NCBI GenBank assembly: GCA_017626435.1
Contig: JAGAIR010000011.1
Span: 1 to 60,121 of the forward strand
DNA length: 60,121 bases
Origin: Lachnospiraceae bacterium
Lineage (GTDB): Bacteria; Bacillota_A; Clostridia; Lachnospirales; Lachnospiraceae
Direction: 5' to 3'
The position numbers and the translations under genes are program-made. The first letter of the stretch is position 1; each line of letters begins with the position of its first letter. The notes under the pieces are model-generated. The model was not told where the DNA came from. It did no database searches and saw only the letters and a list, made by a program, of their open reading frames with translations. Below, one piece after another: positions 53,068-60,121 of the stretch.

Positions 53068-53916
53068 TTATGACTCCAATTCAGGCAAAGCAGCAGCGAT
53101 ATCCTGGATACATGCAGTTACCAGTTGTTTGAAAAAAGGTGCCACCCGGTCAGCGGTTTCCTGGACTTCCTGATGCGTCAATGGATTTTCAGTGATACCG
53201 CATGCCATATTGGAGATACAGGAAATCCCACAGATGTGCATTCCCATATGATTTGCAGCGATTGCCTCACATGCTGTGCTCATGCCAACTGCATCGGCAC
53301 CCAGTGTACGGCACATATGGATTTCAGCAGGAGACTCATAGTTTGGACCGGTGAGCTGGATATAGACGCCCTCCTGAAGAGGAATATCCAGACGGACAGA
53401 TGTTTTGCGTATGATCTTACGAAGCTCTTTGTCGTAGATATCGCTCATATCAGGGAAACGTACGCCCAATTCATCAATATTTGGTCCGATCAGCGGAGAT
53501 GGAATAAAGTTTGCAATCTGGTCGTTGATCATCATGAAATCACCGGCATGGTAAGAAGTATTTATTCCGCCAGATGCATTGGTAAGAAAGAGTACCTTTG
53601 CTCCCATCAGCTTCATCAGGCGGATAGGAAGAACTACATCGTTTATGTCGTATCCCTCATAATAATGGACACGTCCCTGCATACAGACGACAGGAACTTC
53701 TCCCACATAGCCAAAGATGAACTTTCCCTGATGCCCAGGGACCGTAGAGACTGGAAAACCATCGATATCGTGGTAGTCTAAGATGGCTTCTACCTGGATT
53801 CCATCGGCATAATCCCCCAGACCGGAGCCGAGGACCAGAGCGATTTCTGGTGTAAAGTTGATTTTTTTCTGAAAGCAATCATAGCATTTCATTAATTTGT
53901 CATATACTGGATTCAT
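53068..53916 (-). CDS. Purine nucleoside phosphorylase (type I, trimeric)
   Basis: 282 residues from ATG 53916. Splits inosine/guanosine with phosphate. Motifs: ALVLGSGLGDYAD (phosphate loop), VHYYEGYDINDVVLPIRLMKLMGAK, NASGGINTSYHAGDFMMINDQI, GPNYESPAEIHMCRTLGADAVGMST (Glu and Met of the nucleoside site), and ISNMACGI. Signature and length match PunA. It is the first gene of a leftward pair with the amidohydrolase. The 428-bp gap upstream is shared with a divergent riboswitch-controlled gene. Confidence 0.95.
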   Translation of the reverse strand: MNPVYDKLMKCYDCFQKKINFTPEIALVLGSGLGDYADGIQVEAILDYHDIDGFPVSTVPGHQGKFIFGYVGEVPVVCMQGRVHYYEGYDINDVVLPIRLMKLMGAKVLFLTNASGGINTSYHAGDFMMINDQIANFIPSPLIGPNIDELGVRFPDMSDIYDKELRKIIRKTSVRLDIPLQEGVYIQLTGPNYESPAEIHMCRTLGADAVGMSTACEAIAANHMGMHICGISCISNMACGITENPLTHQEVQETADRVAPFFKQLVTACIQDIAAALPELES

Positions 53917-54107
53917 ATTTTTTTCCTTTCCTGTTTTCATAAGGCATGAAGTTTCTGCTCTTATTGTAATGGCTTTTCCTGGAAAAATCAATTATATCCC
54001 TTTGATAGCCTGACAGCGCGAATTGGAACCATCGGGCTAAGCAGTTTGATGGGGAAGCAGAAATCACGTGTGCAGATTTCAGACATGGGAAAATAGAGGT
54101 GCGATTG

Positions 54108-54136
54108 TTGACAGTATTTTTCGATTATTGTATACT
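54108..54136 (+). promoter_or_regulatory. Consensus promoter upstream of the c-di-GMP riboswitch
   Basis: TTGACA (54108-54113), exactly 17 bp, TATACT (54131-54136). Transcription would begin about 54143, some 25 nt before the riboswitch. Confidence 0.8.
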
Positions 54137-54167
54137 TCTATTATTAATAAACGGACAGTTTTCAGTG

Positions 54168-54250
54168 TCAATGGCAAACTTTTCGAAAGGAAAGGACGCA
54201 AAGCTATAGGGCCTAAGATAGCAGTGCTATACGTGGCAGCCAGTTGCCGA
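54168..54250 (+). ncRNA. Cyclic-di-GMP-I (GEMM) riboswitch
   Basis: Sequence order matches the class I consensus: GGCAAAC (54173), a GAAA tetraloop hairpin (TTTTCGAAAGGAAA), GGACGCAAAGC, the tetraloop receptor GGGCCTAAG, a second stem GATAGCAGTGCTAT, then GTGGCAGCCAG and the closing TTGCC (54244-54248) pairing with GGCAA. Downstream, CCGAAAGGAGA (54247-54257) can pair with TCTTTTTTCGG (54298-54308), using two bases of the closing stem. A weaker hairpin (54271-54297) before T6 could be a terminator. So a transcription-attenuation platform is possible; whether it switches on or off cannot be read. It fills most of the gap 53917-54344. Confidence 0.88.
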
Positions 54251-54344
54251 AAGGAGACTTTTTTGCTTTATGGGATGTTCCTGTTTTAACAGAAGCCTCT
54301 TTTTTCGGAATATACCTGAAACAAAAAGAAAAGAGGGATGGGCT

Positions 54345-56282
54345 ATGGAGAAAGAACGGAAAAATATTGTCATATATTTGCCCCAGATTTATACCGAATT
54401 TGTCGCTGGATTGCGTAAGGAGATCGAGAAAGCGGCAAGAGGGAAGGGATATCGTCTTATCTTTTTTACCTGTTTCGGAGATAACAGCAGTATTGATGAA
54501 AAAGGACTTGTCAATCAGAGATATGATGAGGGGGAACGGGTCATTTTCAGACTGGCAGATATGGAGAACATTGACGGGATTATTTTTCTTTATGATGCCT
54601 TTGCACGGACACAGTGGGATGAGATTTATGATATGGTGAAGAATCGATGCAAATGCCCGGTCATAAACTTCCGGACACCATTACAGGTGCCGAAAGTATA
54701 TAATATCTATGTAGATGATAAAATATCATTTGCTGCTATGATACAGCATTTTATTGATATCCATCATGTAACAAAGATTAATATTGTGACAGGACCGGAG
54801 GATAATGTACATTCTGAGGTTCGTCTGGAGATATATCGTCAGGTATTGGAGAAGAATGGATTGCCGTATGAGGAAGAAAGGGTATATCATGGAAACTTCT
54901 GGAAAAATTGTGGAGAAGATCTGGTAGAAAAGATGCTGGAAGCATCTGTGGAAATGCCGGAAGTAATCGTATGTGCGAATGATTATATGGCACTTTCTGT
55001 GATAGAGGCATTGAAGCGGCGCAATATCGGAGTTCCGGAACAGATCATGGTATCGGGCTATGACAATATTGAAGAGAGTAAATATAATCATCCGGCGTTG
55101 ACTACTGTAAGGCAGCCGGTTGAGGCCATGGGCTGCAAAGCATTAGAGGTATTGGAGAAGATATGGGCAGGGCAAGAGCCGGAAAAAGAAATCTATCTGC
55201 CAGGTGAACTGATGTTGAGACAGTCCTGTGGCTGTGACAGCAGCAGCGAGGATTTTTCACTTACCTACAGTTCTTTCCTGAATGAACGTCTGGATAGGAT
55301 GTCTTTTCTGGAGACATCAGCAACTACTATGGTTACATTTATGTCTGGTACGCCGAATCTGGAAGAATGTATGAAGTGTTTGAAGGAATATGCACTGGTA
55401 AATACAGGTTTTAAAAGTTTTGCATTATGTCTTGCGGAACATTGGGAAAAGCAGCTTTCTTTGCCTGATATAGAATATGGTTCCAGCAAATGCATGATTA
55501 CTATGGTGGCGGGAATCCATAATGGCAAGGAGTTAGAGACAGAAAAATTCCCTGTTTCCCAACTGCTTCCGAGTATCTTTCTGGATGAGGAGGATGAAGC
55601 ATTTTATATTGTGCCGATCCATTATCTGCAGTATTATATGGGATATGCTATAGTGCTTTTGGATTATGATGTACCGCATAATTCCAGTGTCAAGGCATGG
55701 TTTCTCCATCTTGACAATGCACTGGAAAACATACGGATCCGGGGCAGACTGAACCAGGTGGTCAATGAGCTTGGTGACTTATATGTAAGAGATACTTTGA
55801 CAGGACTGTATAACCGGCGCGGTTTTGAACGATATGGAGAAGAATTTTACCAGAGCTGTATGGAAAATCAAACCCAGTTGATGATCATGGAAATTGATAT
55901 GGATGGATTGAAGCAGATTAATGACCAGTATGGACATGAGGAGGGAGATACCTGTATTACCATGATAGCCAATGCAATGATCTATGCATCCAAGGAAGGA
56001 GAGATTTGTATCCGTTCCGGTGGAGATGAATATATTGTTATTGGTAAAGATTATACGCAGGAAAAACTGGATCATTTTATAGAGAGATATGACAGATTTA
56101 TAGCAAATGTCAATGAATCTACGAACAAGACGTATCAATTAGGTGCCAGTGTGGGGTATTTTATGGGGGTTCCGGATGGAGTTCATACCACAGAAAATTA
56201 TCTGAAGATTGCAGATGACAATATGTATGCCAATAAAAAAAGAAGAAAAGCAGTTTCCCATCCCGGGATTGAGGTGAGATAA
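54345..56282 (+). CDS. Diguanylate cyclase with cytosolic LacI-type sugar-binding-like sensor domain
   Basis: 645 residues from ATG 54345 (AGAGGGATGGG upstream). Residues 1-285 resemble the ligand-binding domain of LacI/GalR proteins (IVIYLPQIYTEFVAGLRKEIEKAARGKGY; VIVCANDYMALSVIEALKRRNIG; VSGYDNIEESKYNHPALTTVRQP) with no HTH and no signal peptide or transmembrane helix. A ~200-residue middle region follows a Cys pair (RQSCGCDS). A GGDEF domain occupies ~485-635 with DTLTGLYNRRGF, MEIDMDGLKQINDQYGHEEGD and active site GGDEY (559-563). It should make c-di-GMP in response to a cytosolic ligand. The riboswitch in its leader makes a feedback circuit likely. No I-site RxxD is seen. Confidence 0.9.
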   Translation: MEKERKNIVIYLPQIYTEFVAGLRKEIEKAARGKGYRLIFFTCFGDNSSIDEKGLVNQRYDEGERVIFRLADMENIDGIIFLYDAFARTQWDEIYDMVKNRCKCPVINFRTPLQVPKVYNIYVDDKISFAAMIQHFIDIHHVTKINIVTGPEDNVHSEVRLEIYRQVLEKNGLPYEEERVYHGNFWKNCGEDLVEKMLEASVEMPEVIVCANDYMALSVIEALKRRNIGVPEQIMVSGYDNIEESKYNHPALTTVRQPVEAMGCKALEVLEKIWAGQEPEKEIYLPGELMLRQSCGCDSSSEDFSLTYSSFLNERLDRMSFLETSATTMVTFMSGTPNLEECMKCLKEYALVNTGFKSFALCLAEHWEKQLSLPDIEYGSSKCMITMVAGIHNGKELETEKFPVSQLLPSIFLDEEDEAFYIVPIHYLQYYMGYAIVLLDYDVPHNSSVKAWFLHLDNALENIRIRGRLNQVVNELGDLYVRDTLTGLYNRRGFERYGEEFYQSCMENQTQLMIMEIDMDGLKQINDQYGHEEGDTCITMIANAMIYASKEGEICIRSGGDEYIVIGKDYTQEKLDHFIERYDRFIANVNESTNKTYQLGASVGYFMGVPDGVHTTENYLKIADDNMYANKKRRKAVSHPGIEVR

Positions 56283-56318
56283 CATTGAGCAGATTATATT
56301 TCTGCGAAAGGATATAGA

Positions 56319-56367
56319 AATGGGAGGGATTGTCCGATCAGGATTCGGACAATTCTTCCCATTTTTC
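56319..56367. terminator. Bidirectional terminator between the cyclase and the ABC-F gene
   Basis: AATGGGAGGGATTGTCCGA and TTCGGACAATTCTTCCCATT pair with minor mismatches. The right arm lies in the last codons of the ABC-F gene, whose stop is in the loop. Confidence 0.85.
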
Positions 56368-58272
56368 CATTAATTCCAGTAAATGGCAGTCATTTTCTTC
56401 TTTTTCCTGTGCCAGTTTTTGTAAAAGAGCTACATCGGTTCCGTTAGCAGGGTCTGCCAGTTGCTGGTCAAGCTCTTCGTTTCTTGCTTCTAATGCAGCA
56501 ATCTCGTTTTCTGTTTTCTGTATGGCATTTTCTATCTTGCGAAGCCGGGCCTGTTCCTCTTTCTGTTGCTGCCAGCTAAGCTTTGTCTGGGAAGAGGCAG
56601 ATGTTACAACATTGGAACATGCAGTGCCGGATGCAGCCGTGGTTGTTGTCAGCTGTGCCCGTTCTACATCCTCTTTTTTCTCCAGATAATAGTCATAGTC
56701 ACCGATGTAACTAATCAATTGTTTTTGCGTCAGATCCAGGATACGGGTTGCGGTCTTATTGATAAAATAGCGGTCGTGGGAGACATATAAAACTGTTCCT
56801 TCAAAACGGTTTAATGCCCGTTCCAGTATTTCCTTGGAGTCAATATCCAGATGGTTGGTCGGCTCATCCAGAATCAGAAAGTTGGCATCGGAGAGCATCA
56901 GTTTTGCGAGAGAAACACGTCCCCGTTCTCCACCGCTTAAATTTTTCACCTGTTTAAAAACATCATCCTCTGTAAAGAGAAATGCAGCCAGAATATTTCT
57001 GACTTCCGTATTATTCATATGTGGGTAGGTATCCTGAATTTCATCAAATACAGTCTTTTCCATATGCAGCACCTGATGTGCCTGGTCATAATAGCCGATT
57101 TCTACATTCGTGCCAAGCTTCACTGTGCCACTGTCGGCATCTATCAGCCCATTGATGATTTTTAAAATCGTGGTTTTGCCGGAACCATTGTCTCCAATGA
57201 TAGCTACCCGGTCCCCTTTCTTAATGTCAAAATGAATATCCTCAAAAAGAAGTTCTTCGTCGAAGTGCTTACTTAAACCTGATACAGACAATACATCGTT
57301 TCCGCTTTGAACACGGGGTGAAAATAACAGGGACATCCTTGTATTTTCTTCTGTCGGTTTTTCCAGCCGTTCTATTTTTTCCAGCATTTTTTCCCGGCTT
57401 TCGGCGCGTTTGATAGATTTTTCCCGGTTAAAGGATTTGAGCTTGGCAATGACTTCTTCCTGATGTTTGATCTGTGCCTGCTGGTTCAGATACTGTTTCA
57501 TCTGGGCATCTAAAAGAGCTTGTTTTTTCTCGGAAAACTGGCTGTAGGTTCCCAGGTATACCGTGCTTCGGTGTTGGCGGATTTCTACCACCTTCGTTAC
57601 GATTTTATCCAGAAAATACCGGTCATGGGCAACGATAATGACAGCACCCCGGTAGCTGGAAAGATACCCTTCCAGCCAGCGGATTGCTTTTAAATCCAGA
57701 TGGTTGGTCGGCTCATCCAGGATAATAAGATCTGGTGACTGGAGTAGCATTTTTCCAAGGGCAACCCGCGTCTTCTCGCCGCCAGAGAGGGTGGCAACTG
57801 GCTTGGAAAACTCATTTTCCGAAAATCCAAGTCCTTTTAAGACACCGGTCAGCTCACTCTGGTATGCATAACCGTTCTGTTGTTCAAAACGATGACGGAG
57901 TGTATCACACTGGTGGATCAGGGACTCCAATTGACTGCCCTCTGCATGGTTCATCTGCTCTGTCAGATCATTGATCTGCTGTTCCAGTGCAATCACTTCT
58001 TTTTTTGCATCTCTCATTTCTTCCAAAATGCTCTTGTCAGAGGAGAATTCCTGGTTCTGTGCCAGATAACCCACTACAGCATCTTTCCGCAGAATGACCT
58101 CGCCATGATCGGCATCGTATTCCTTCATCAGAATTTTCAGCAATGTGGATTTGCCGGAACCGTTGATACCTACGATAGCAACTTTTTCTGTATCATTTAT
58201 ATGAAAAGAAATATCGTCTAATATGGTTTCTCCATGAAAGGATTTATCGATGTGACTACATTGTAAAATCAT
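56338..58272 (-). CDS. ABC-F family ATPase (ribosome-associated, Uup/YfmR-like)
   Basis: 644 residues from ATG 58272 (GGAG, 7-bp spacing). Two ABC domains without transmembrane segments: Walker A GINGSGKST and GDNGSGKTT, signatures LSGGEKTRVALGKML and LSGGERGRVSLAKLM, each followed by DEPTNHLD. The ~80-residue inter-domain linker is basic and coiled (NQQAQIKHQEEVIAKLKSFNREKSIKR), as needed to reach the ribosomal peptidyl-transferase centre. The C-terminus is a coiled coil (LRKIENAIQKTENEIAALEARNEELDQQL). A translation factor role is more likely than drug resistance, but resistance ABC-Fs share this layout. Confidence 0.92.
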   Translation of the reverse strand: MILQCSHIDKSFHGETILDDISFHINDTEKVAIVGINGSGKSTLLKILMKEYDADHGEVILRKDAVVGYLAQNQEFSSDKSILEEMRDAKKEVIALEQQINDLTEQMNHAEGSQLESLIHQCDTLRHRFEQQNGYAYQSELTGVLKGLGFSENEFSKPVATLSGGEKTRVALGKMLLQSPDLIILDEPTNHLDLKAIRWLEGYLSSYRGAVIIVAHDRYFLDKIVTKVVEIRQHRSTVYLGTYSQFSEKKQALLDAQMKQYLNQQAQIKHQEEVIAKLKSFNREKSIKRAESREKMLEKIERLEKPTEENTRMSLLFSPRVQSGNDVLSVSGLSKHFDEELLFEDIHFDIKKGDRVAIIGDNGSGKTTILKIINGLIDADSGTVKLGTNVEIGYYDQAHQVLHMEKTVFDEIQDTYPHMNNTEVRNILAAFLFTEDDVFKQVKNLSGGERGRVSLAKLMLSDANFLILDEPTNHLDIDSKEILERALNRFEGTVLYVSHDRYFINKTATRILDLTQKQLISYIGDYDYYLEKKEDVERAQLTTTTAASGTACSNVVTSASSQTKLSWQQQKEEQARLRKIENAIQKTENEIAALEARNEELDQQLADPANGTDVALLQKLAQEKEENDCHLLELMEKWEELSES

Positions 58273-58354
58273 ATTAATCTCCATTCCGCCACTAAGACTA
58301 GCGGCACAAATAATAACCTATTATAACGGAAAAAATGGGAAAAGAAAATAGTTG

Positions 58355-58404
58355 TTGACAAATAGGAGGATAGGGGATATTATAATGATATCAAAATGAT
58401 ATCA
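58355..58404 (+). promoter_or_regulatory. SPFH-gene promoter with twin TGATATCA palindromes
   Basis: TTGACA (58355-58360), 17 bp, TATTAT (58378-58383). Two identical palindromic octamers TGATATCA follow at 58386-58393 and 58397-58404, 11 bp apart, i.e. one helical turn, over the likely start of transcription. This is a typical repressor arrangement. No regulator gene is adjacent other than the ribbon-helix-helix-type protein two genes downstream. Confidence 0.6.
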
Positions 58405-58438
58405 CATTGAAAAGCAAAGCTAAGAGAAAGGAAGAGTG

Positions 58439-59448
58439 ATGAAGATGGAAGAGAAATTAAAACAGAACTTTCAGGGAGAGGAAAAGGAGATTACACGGAA
58501 AAATGGTTTTTCTATGCTGTTGATCGTGATTCTGGGATTTGTAGCATCTATAGCATGTTTTGTTGCCGGCATTTTTTTATTAGAGGCAAAAAATACTATT
58601 CCTGGTGTGGTATTGTTGGTGCTTGCAGTGGTGGGTATTATTGTGTTCTGCAGTCTTTGTGCTGGTTTTCATGTAGTCAATCCGAATGAGGCTGTGGTTC
58701 TGACTCTGTTTGGCCGGTATTATGGTACGATCAAGGAGGAGGGCTTTTATCATACAAATCCTTTTGCTACAACTATGGCACCGGGAAAGGAGGAAGGAGG
58801 ATTTAGTGTGAATCTGGAAGGAACTCCAAATGTTTCCATCACACCAAAGAAAAAGATATCCTTAAAGACCATGACATTAAATAATAAGCAGCAGAAAGTT
58901 AATGATGCACTGGGTAATCCGATTATTATCGGAGCTATTGTTATCTGGAAGGTAGTGAATCCTACAAAAGCGATGTTCAATGTAGACAATTATCGTACTT
59001 ATCTGTCTATTCAGTGTGATTCCACCATTCGTAATATTGCCAGGCTTTATCCTTATGACCTGATGGATGAGGAAGACGGGATGGACATGAAAAGACTCTC
59101 AGAGGCAGCAGCCAGGAAATTGCTGATAGTATGAAGACCGAGTTGGGAAAACGTGTGGAAGAAGCTGGTATTGTTGTAGAAGAAGTGAGGATCACCCATC
59201 TGTCCTATGCAGAGGAGATTGCGGCAGCAATGCTTCAAAAGCAGCAGGCAGCAGCAATCATCGCAGCACGTAAAAAGATTGTAGAAGGTGCTGTGGGAAT
59301 GGTAGATATGGCAATTGAGCAGCTGGGTGAAAAGGAAGTTGTTGTGCTGGATGAGGAGCGTAAAGCCGCAATGGTCAGCAACCTTCTGGTAGTGCTTTGT
59401 GGACATCAGGAGGCACAGCCGATTGTAAACAGTGGAAGTATTTATTAA
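58439..59448 (+). pseudogene. SPFH/band-7 domain protein, interrupted by a one-base frameshift
   Basis: The first part (58439-59134) has a cytosolic N-terminus, two adjacent hydrophobic helices (SMLLIVILGFVASIACFVAGIFLL and TIPGVVLLVLAVVGIIVFCSLCAGF), then a band-7 domain (VNPNEAVVLTLFGRYYGTIKEEGFYHTNPF). It ends abruptly at AARKLLIV. The second part (read from about 59120 to 59448) resumes as [39 protein letters not shown]. Adding one G to TTGCTG at 59120-59125 (giving AARKLADSMKTEL) restores a continuous ~336-residue protein. So either a true recent deletion or a sequencing error. SPFH proteins scaffold membrane microdomains. Confidence 0.88.
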
Positions 59449-59497
59449 ATGCCTGCTGACCATATAGTGAGAATAGCCAGGCTTGCGGAGGTGTAAT

Positions 59498-59752
59498 ATG
59501 GCAGAGAAAGAGGTAGGGCAAAGAGAGGAAGAACTGCAGAAACGGCTGGAAAAGCTGGAAGCCATGGAGCAGGAAATAAAAAAACGGGAAAAGAGCATCA
59601 AAGAAAAAGAGAAAGCAAAAAAACAGGTATTACTCCGGTTGTCTCCCTCTTTGTGGAATGAATTGGCAAGATGGGCAGAGGATGATTTTCGTTCCATTAA
59701 TGGCCAGATTGAGTTTTTGCTGTCAGAGGCGGTGCGCAACCGAAAAAAATAA
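59498..59752 (+). CDS. Coiled-coil plus Arc/ribbon-helix-helix-like small protein
   Basis: 84 residues from ATG 59498 (CGGAGG upstream). Residues 1-42 are a charged coiled coil (EVGQREEELQKRLEKLEAME then KKREKSIKEKEKAKK). Residues 43-84, VLLRLSPSLWNELARWAEDDFRSINGQIEFLLSEAVRNRKK (split here as one strand and two helices), fit the Arc-type ribbon-helix-helix DNA-binding fold. It follows the SPFH gene by 49 bp. It may autoregulate the promoter at 58355 or be a structural partner of the SPFH protein. Confidence 0.75.
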   Translation: MAEKEVGQREEELQKRLEKLEAMEQEIKKREKSIKEKEKAKKQVLLRLSPSLWNELARWAEDDFRSINGQIEFLLSEAVRNRKK

Positions 59753-59767
59753 CTACAGGCTTTGAAA

Positions 59768-59822
59768 AAGAAAGCAGGCGATGGAAAAAAATTGTTTCCG
59801 TTGGCCTGCTTCTTTCTTTTGC
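59768..59822 (+). terminator. Terminator after the SPFH/RHH operon
   Basis: AAGAAAGCAGGC (59768-59779) pairs with GCCTGCTTCTTT (59804-59815) with a slight mismatch, followed by CTTTT. Confidence 0.8.
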
Positions 59823-59861
59823 AGAATGGCTATGTTATAATGTACGCGAAGGCAAAGCGAG

Positions 59862-59924
59862 AGCAGCTACCCTGTTAATCATAGTGAAAGCTTGCTTTCA
59901 ACTATGGTAAACAGGGTAGCTGTT
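59862..59924 (+). ncRNA. Long hairpin at the head of a tandem-repeat array
   Basis: CAGCTACCCTGTT (59864-59876) pairs with AACAGGGTAGCTG (59910-59922). An inner stem CATAGT/ACTATG and GAAAGC/GCTTTC extends it to nearly 30 bp, with only short internal loops. A TATAAT lies at 59836-59841, upstream. There is no U-run after it and no ORF, so a structured RNA or a recombination-type element is more likely than a plain terminator. Confidence 0.6.
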
Positions 59925-59925
59925 T

Positions 59926-60121
59926 GAGCGAGCCCGCGAGCTTGGAACCTTTGGTTTCAAGCTTTGGCTTCGCGAGGGGAAAGGAAAGAGAGCGAGCCCG
60001 CGAGCTTGGAACCTTTGGTTTCAAGCTTTGGCTTCGCGAGGGGAAAGGAAAGAGAGCGAGCCCGCGAGCTTGGAACCTTTGGTTTCAAGCTTTGGCTTCG
60101 CGAGGGGAAAGGAAAGAGAGC
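59926..60121 (+). repeat. 64-nt tandem repeat array, three full copies, running off the window
   Basis: Units start at 59926, 59990 and 60054 with GAGCGAGCCCGCGAGC and are identical by eye; a fourth begins at 60118. Each unit contains AGCTTGGAACC and GGTTTCAAGCT, a hairpin with one G-U pair and a 3-nt loop. It also contains GCTTTGGCTTCGCG, complementary with one mismatch to CGCGAAGGCAAAGC at 59845-59858 upstream of the long hairpin. The period is not a multiple of three, so it is non-coding. No gene is present in 59753-60121. Confidence 0.9.

Noticed and set aside
59926..60121. CRISPR-like array
   Set aside because: The 64-nt units are contiguous and identical, with no variable spacers, and there are no cas genes in the window.

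Overview
The window looks like chromosomal (or large-contig) DNA from an anaerobic, spore-forming clostridial Firmicute, most plausibly a gut Lachnospiraceae. The basis is a master sporulation regulator Spo0A, a four-subunit pyruvate/2-oxoacid:ferredoxin oxidoreductase, an FprA-type flavo-diiron protein, a methionine aminopeptidase with a SEC-C tail-type motif at its N-terminus, strong AGGAGG ribosome binding sites and moderately low G+C. Genus cannot be fixed from the sequence alone. The left edge lies beside a broken IS3-type element and the right edge lies inside a tandem repeat, so the window may be bounded by assembly-breaking repeats.

Positions 1-9400 form an AT-rich accessory region littered with scars: an IS3-family element with a nonsense codon and a deleted 3' half, the tail of an acetyltransferase, a DUF1016-type nuclease remnant, an antisense IS3 orfA remnant and a chimera of an XRE regulator with an IS3 transposase. 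Between the scars sit cargo genes: an ApeA-like HEPN protein (candidate phage defence), SRPBCC and AlkD-type genes, an AraC regulator, a VOC-DUF3795 fusion, a TfoX-N protein, a possible ADP-ribosyltransferase-fold protein bounded by imperfect 22-bp direct repeats, a short AraC protein and a methionine aminopeptidase.

Positions 9600-18300 carry D-lyxose isomerase, endonuclease III, a metal P-type ATPase with two tiny partners, then a block likely responsive to metal (DUF3793, flavodoxin, DUF2325, YoaK/DUF1275, a membrane HMA protein) preceded by tandem GTTAG-type operators, and a dCMP deaminase and a DUF4253 gene. Positions 18300-33200 are mostly core metabolism: FprA, the porGDAB operon, a LysR regulator, exonuclease III, a metal ABC transporter, a homocysteine methyltransferase/methylene-THF reductase, tRNA-Gln(CTG), a secreted protein, YqeY, a glycosyltransferase and AsnRS.

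Positions 33300-37250 hold an unusual signalling cluster (LysR, receiver-only protein, histidine kinase lacking a recognisable ATP-binding G box, receiver/winged-helix regulator) directly upstream of spo0A. Then come a lidless Hsp70, citrate synthase under a palindromic operator, a PutP-type symporter, an ABC importer pair without its binding protein, a lipoprotein, a HAD-GNAT fusion whose HAD nucleophile is Asn, DUF1015, YesL, GlgB, MscS and CorA genes, and a purine-salvage pair (amidohydrolase, PNP).

The last 7 kb include a c-di-GMP-I riboswitch preceding a sugar-binding-protein-like diguanylate cyclase, an ABC-F ATPase, a frameshifted SPFH gene with a coiled-coil/ribbon-helix-helix partner, and a long hairpin followed by a 64-nt tandem repeat running off the end. 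The best candidates for new biology are the ApeA-like island, the pseudo-kinase/Spo0A cluster, the riboswitch-cyclase unit and the terminal hairpin-repeat locus.
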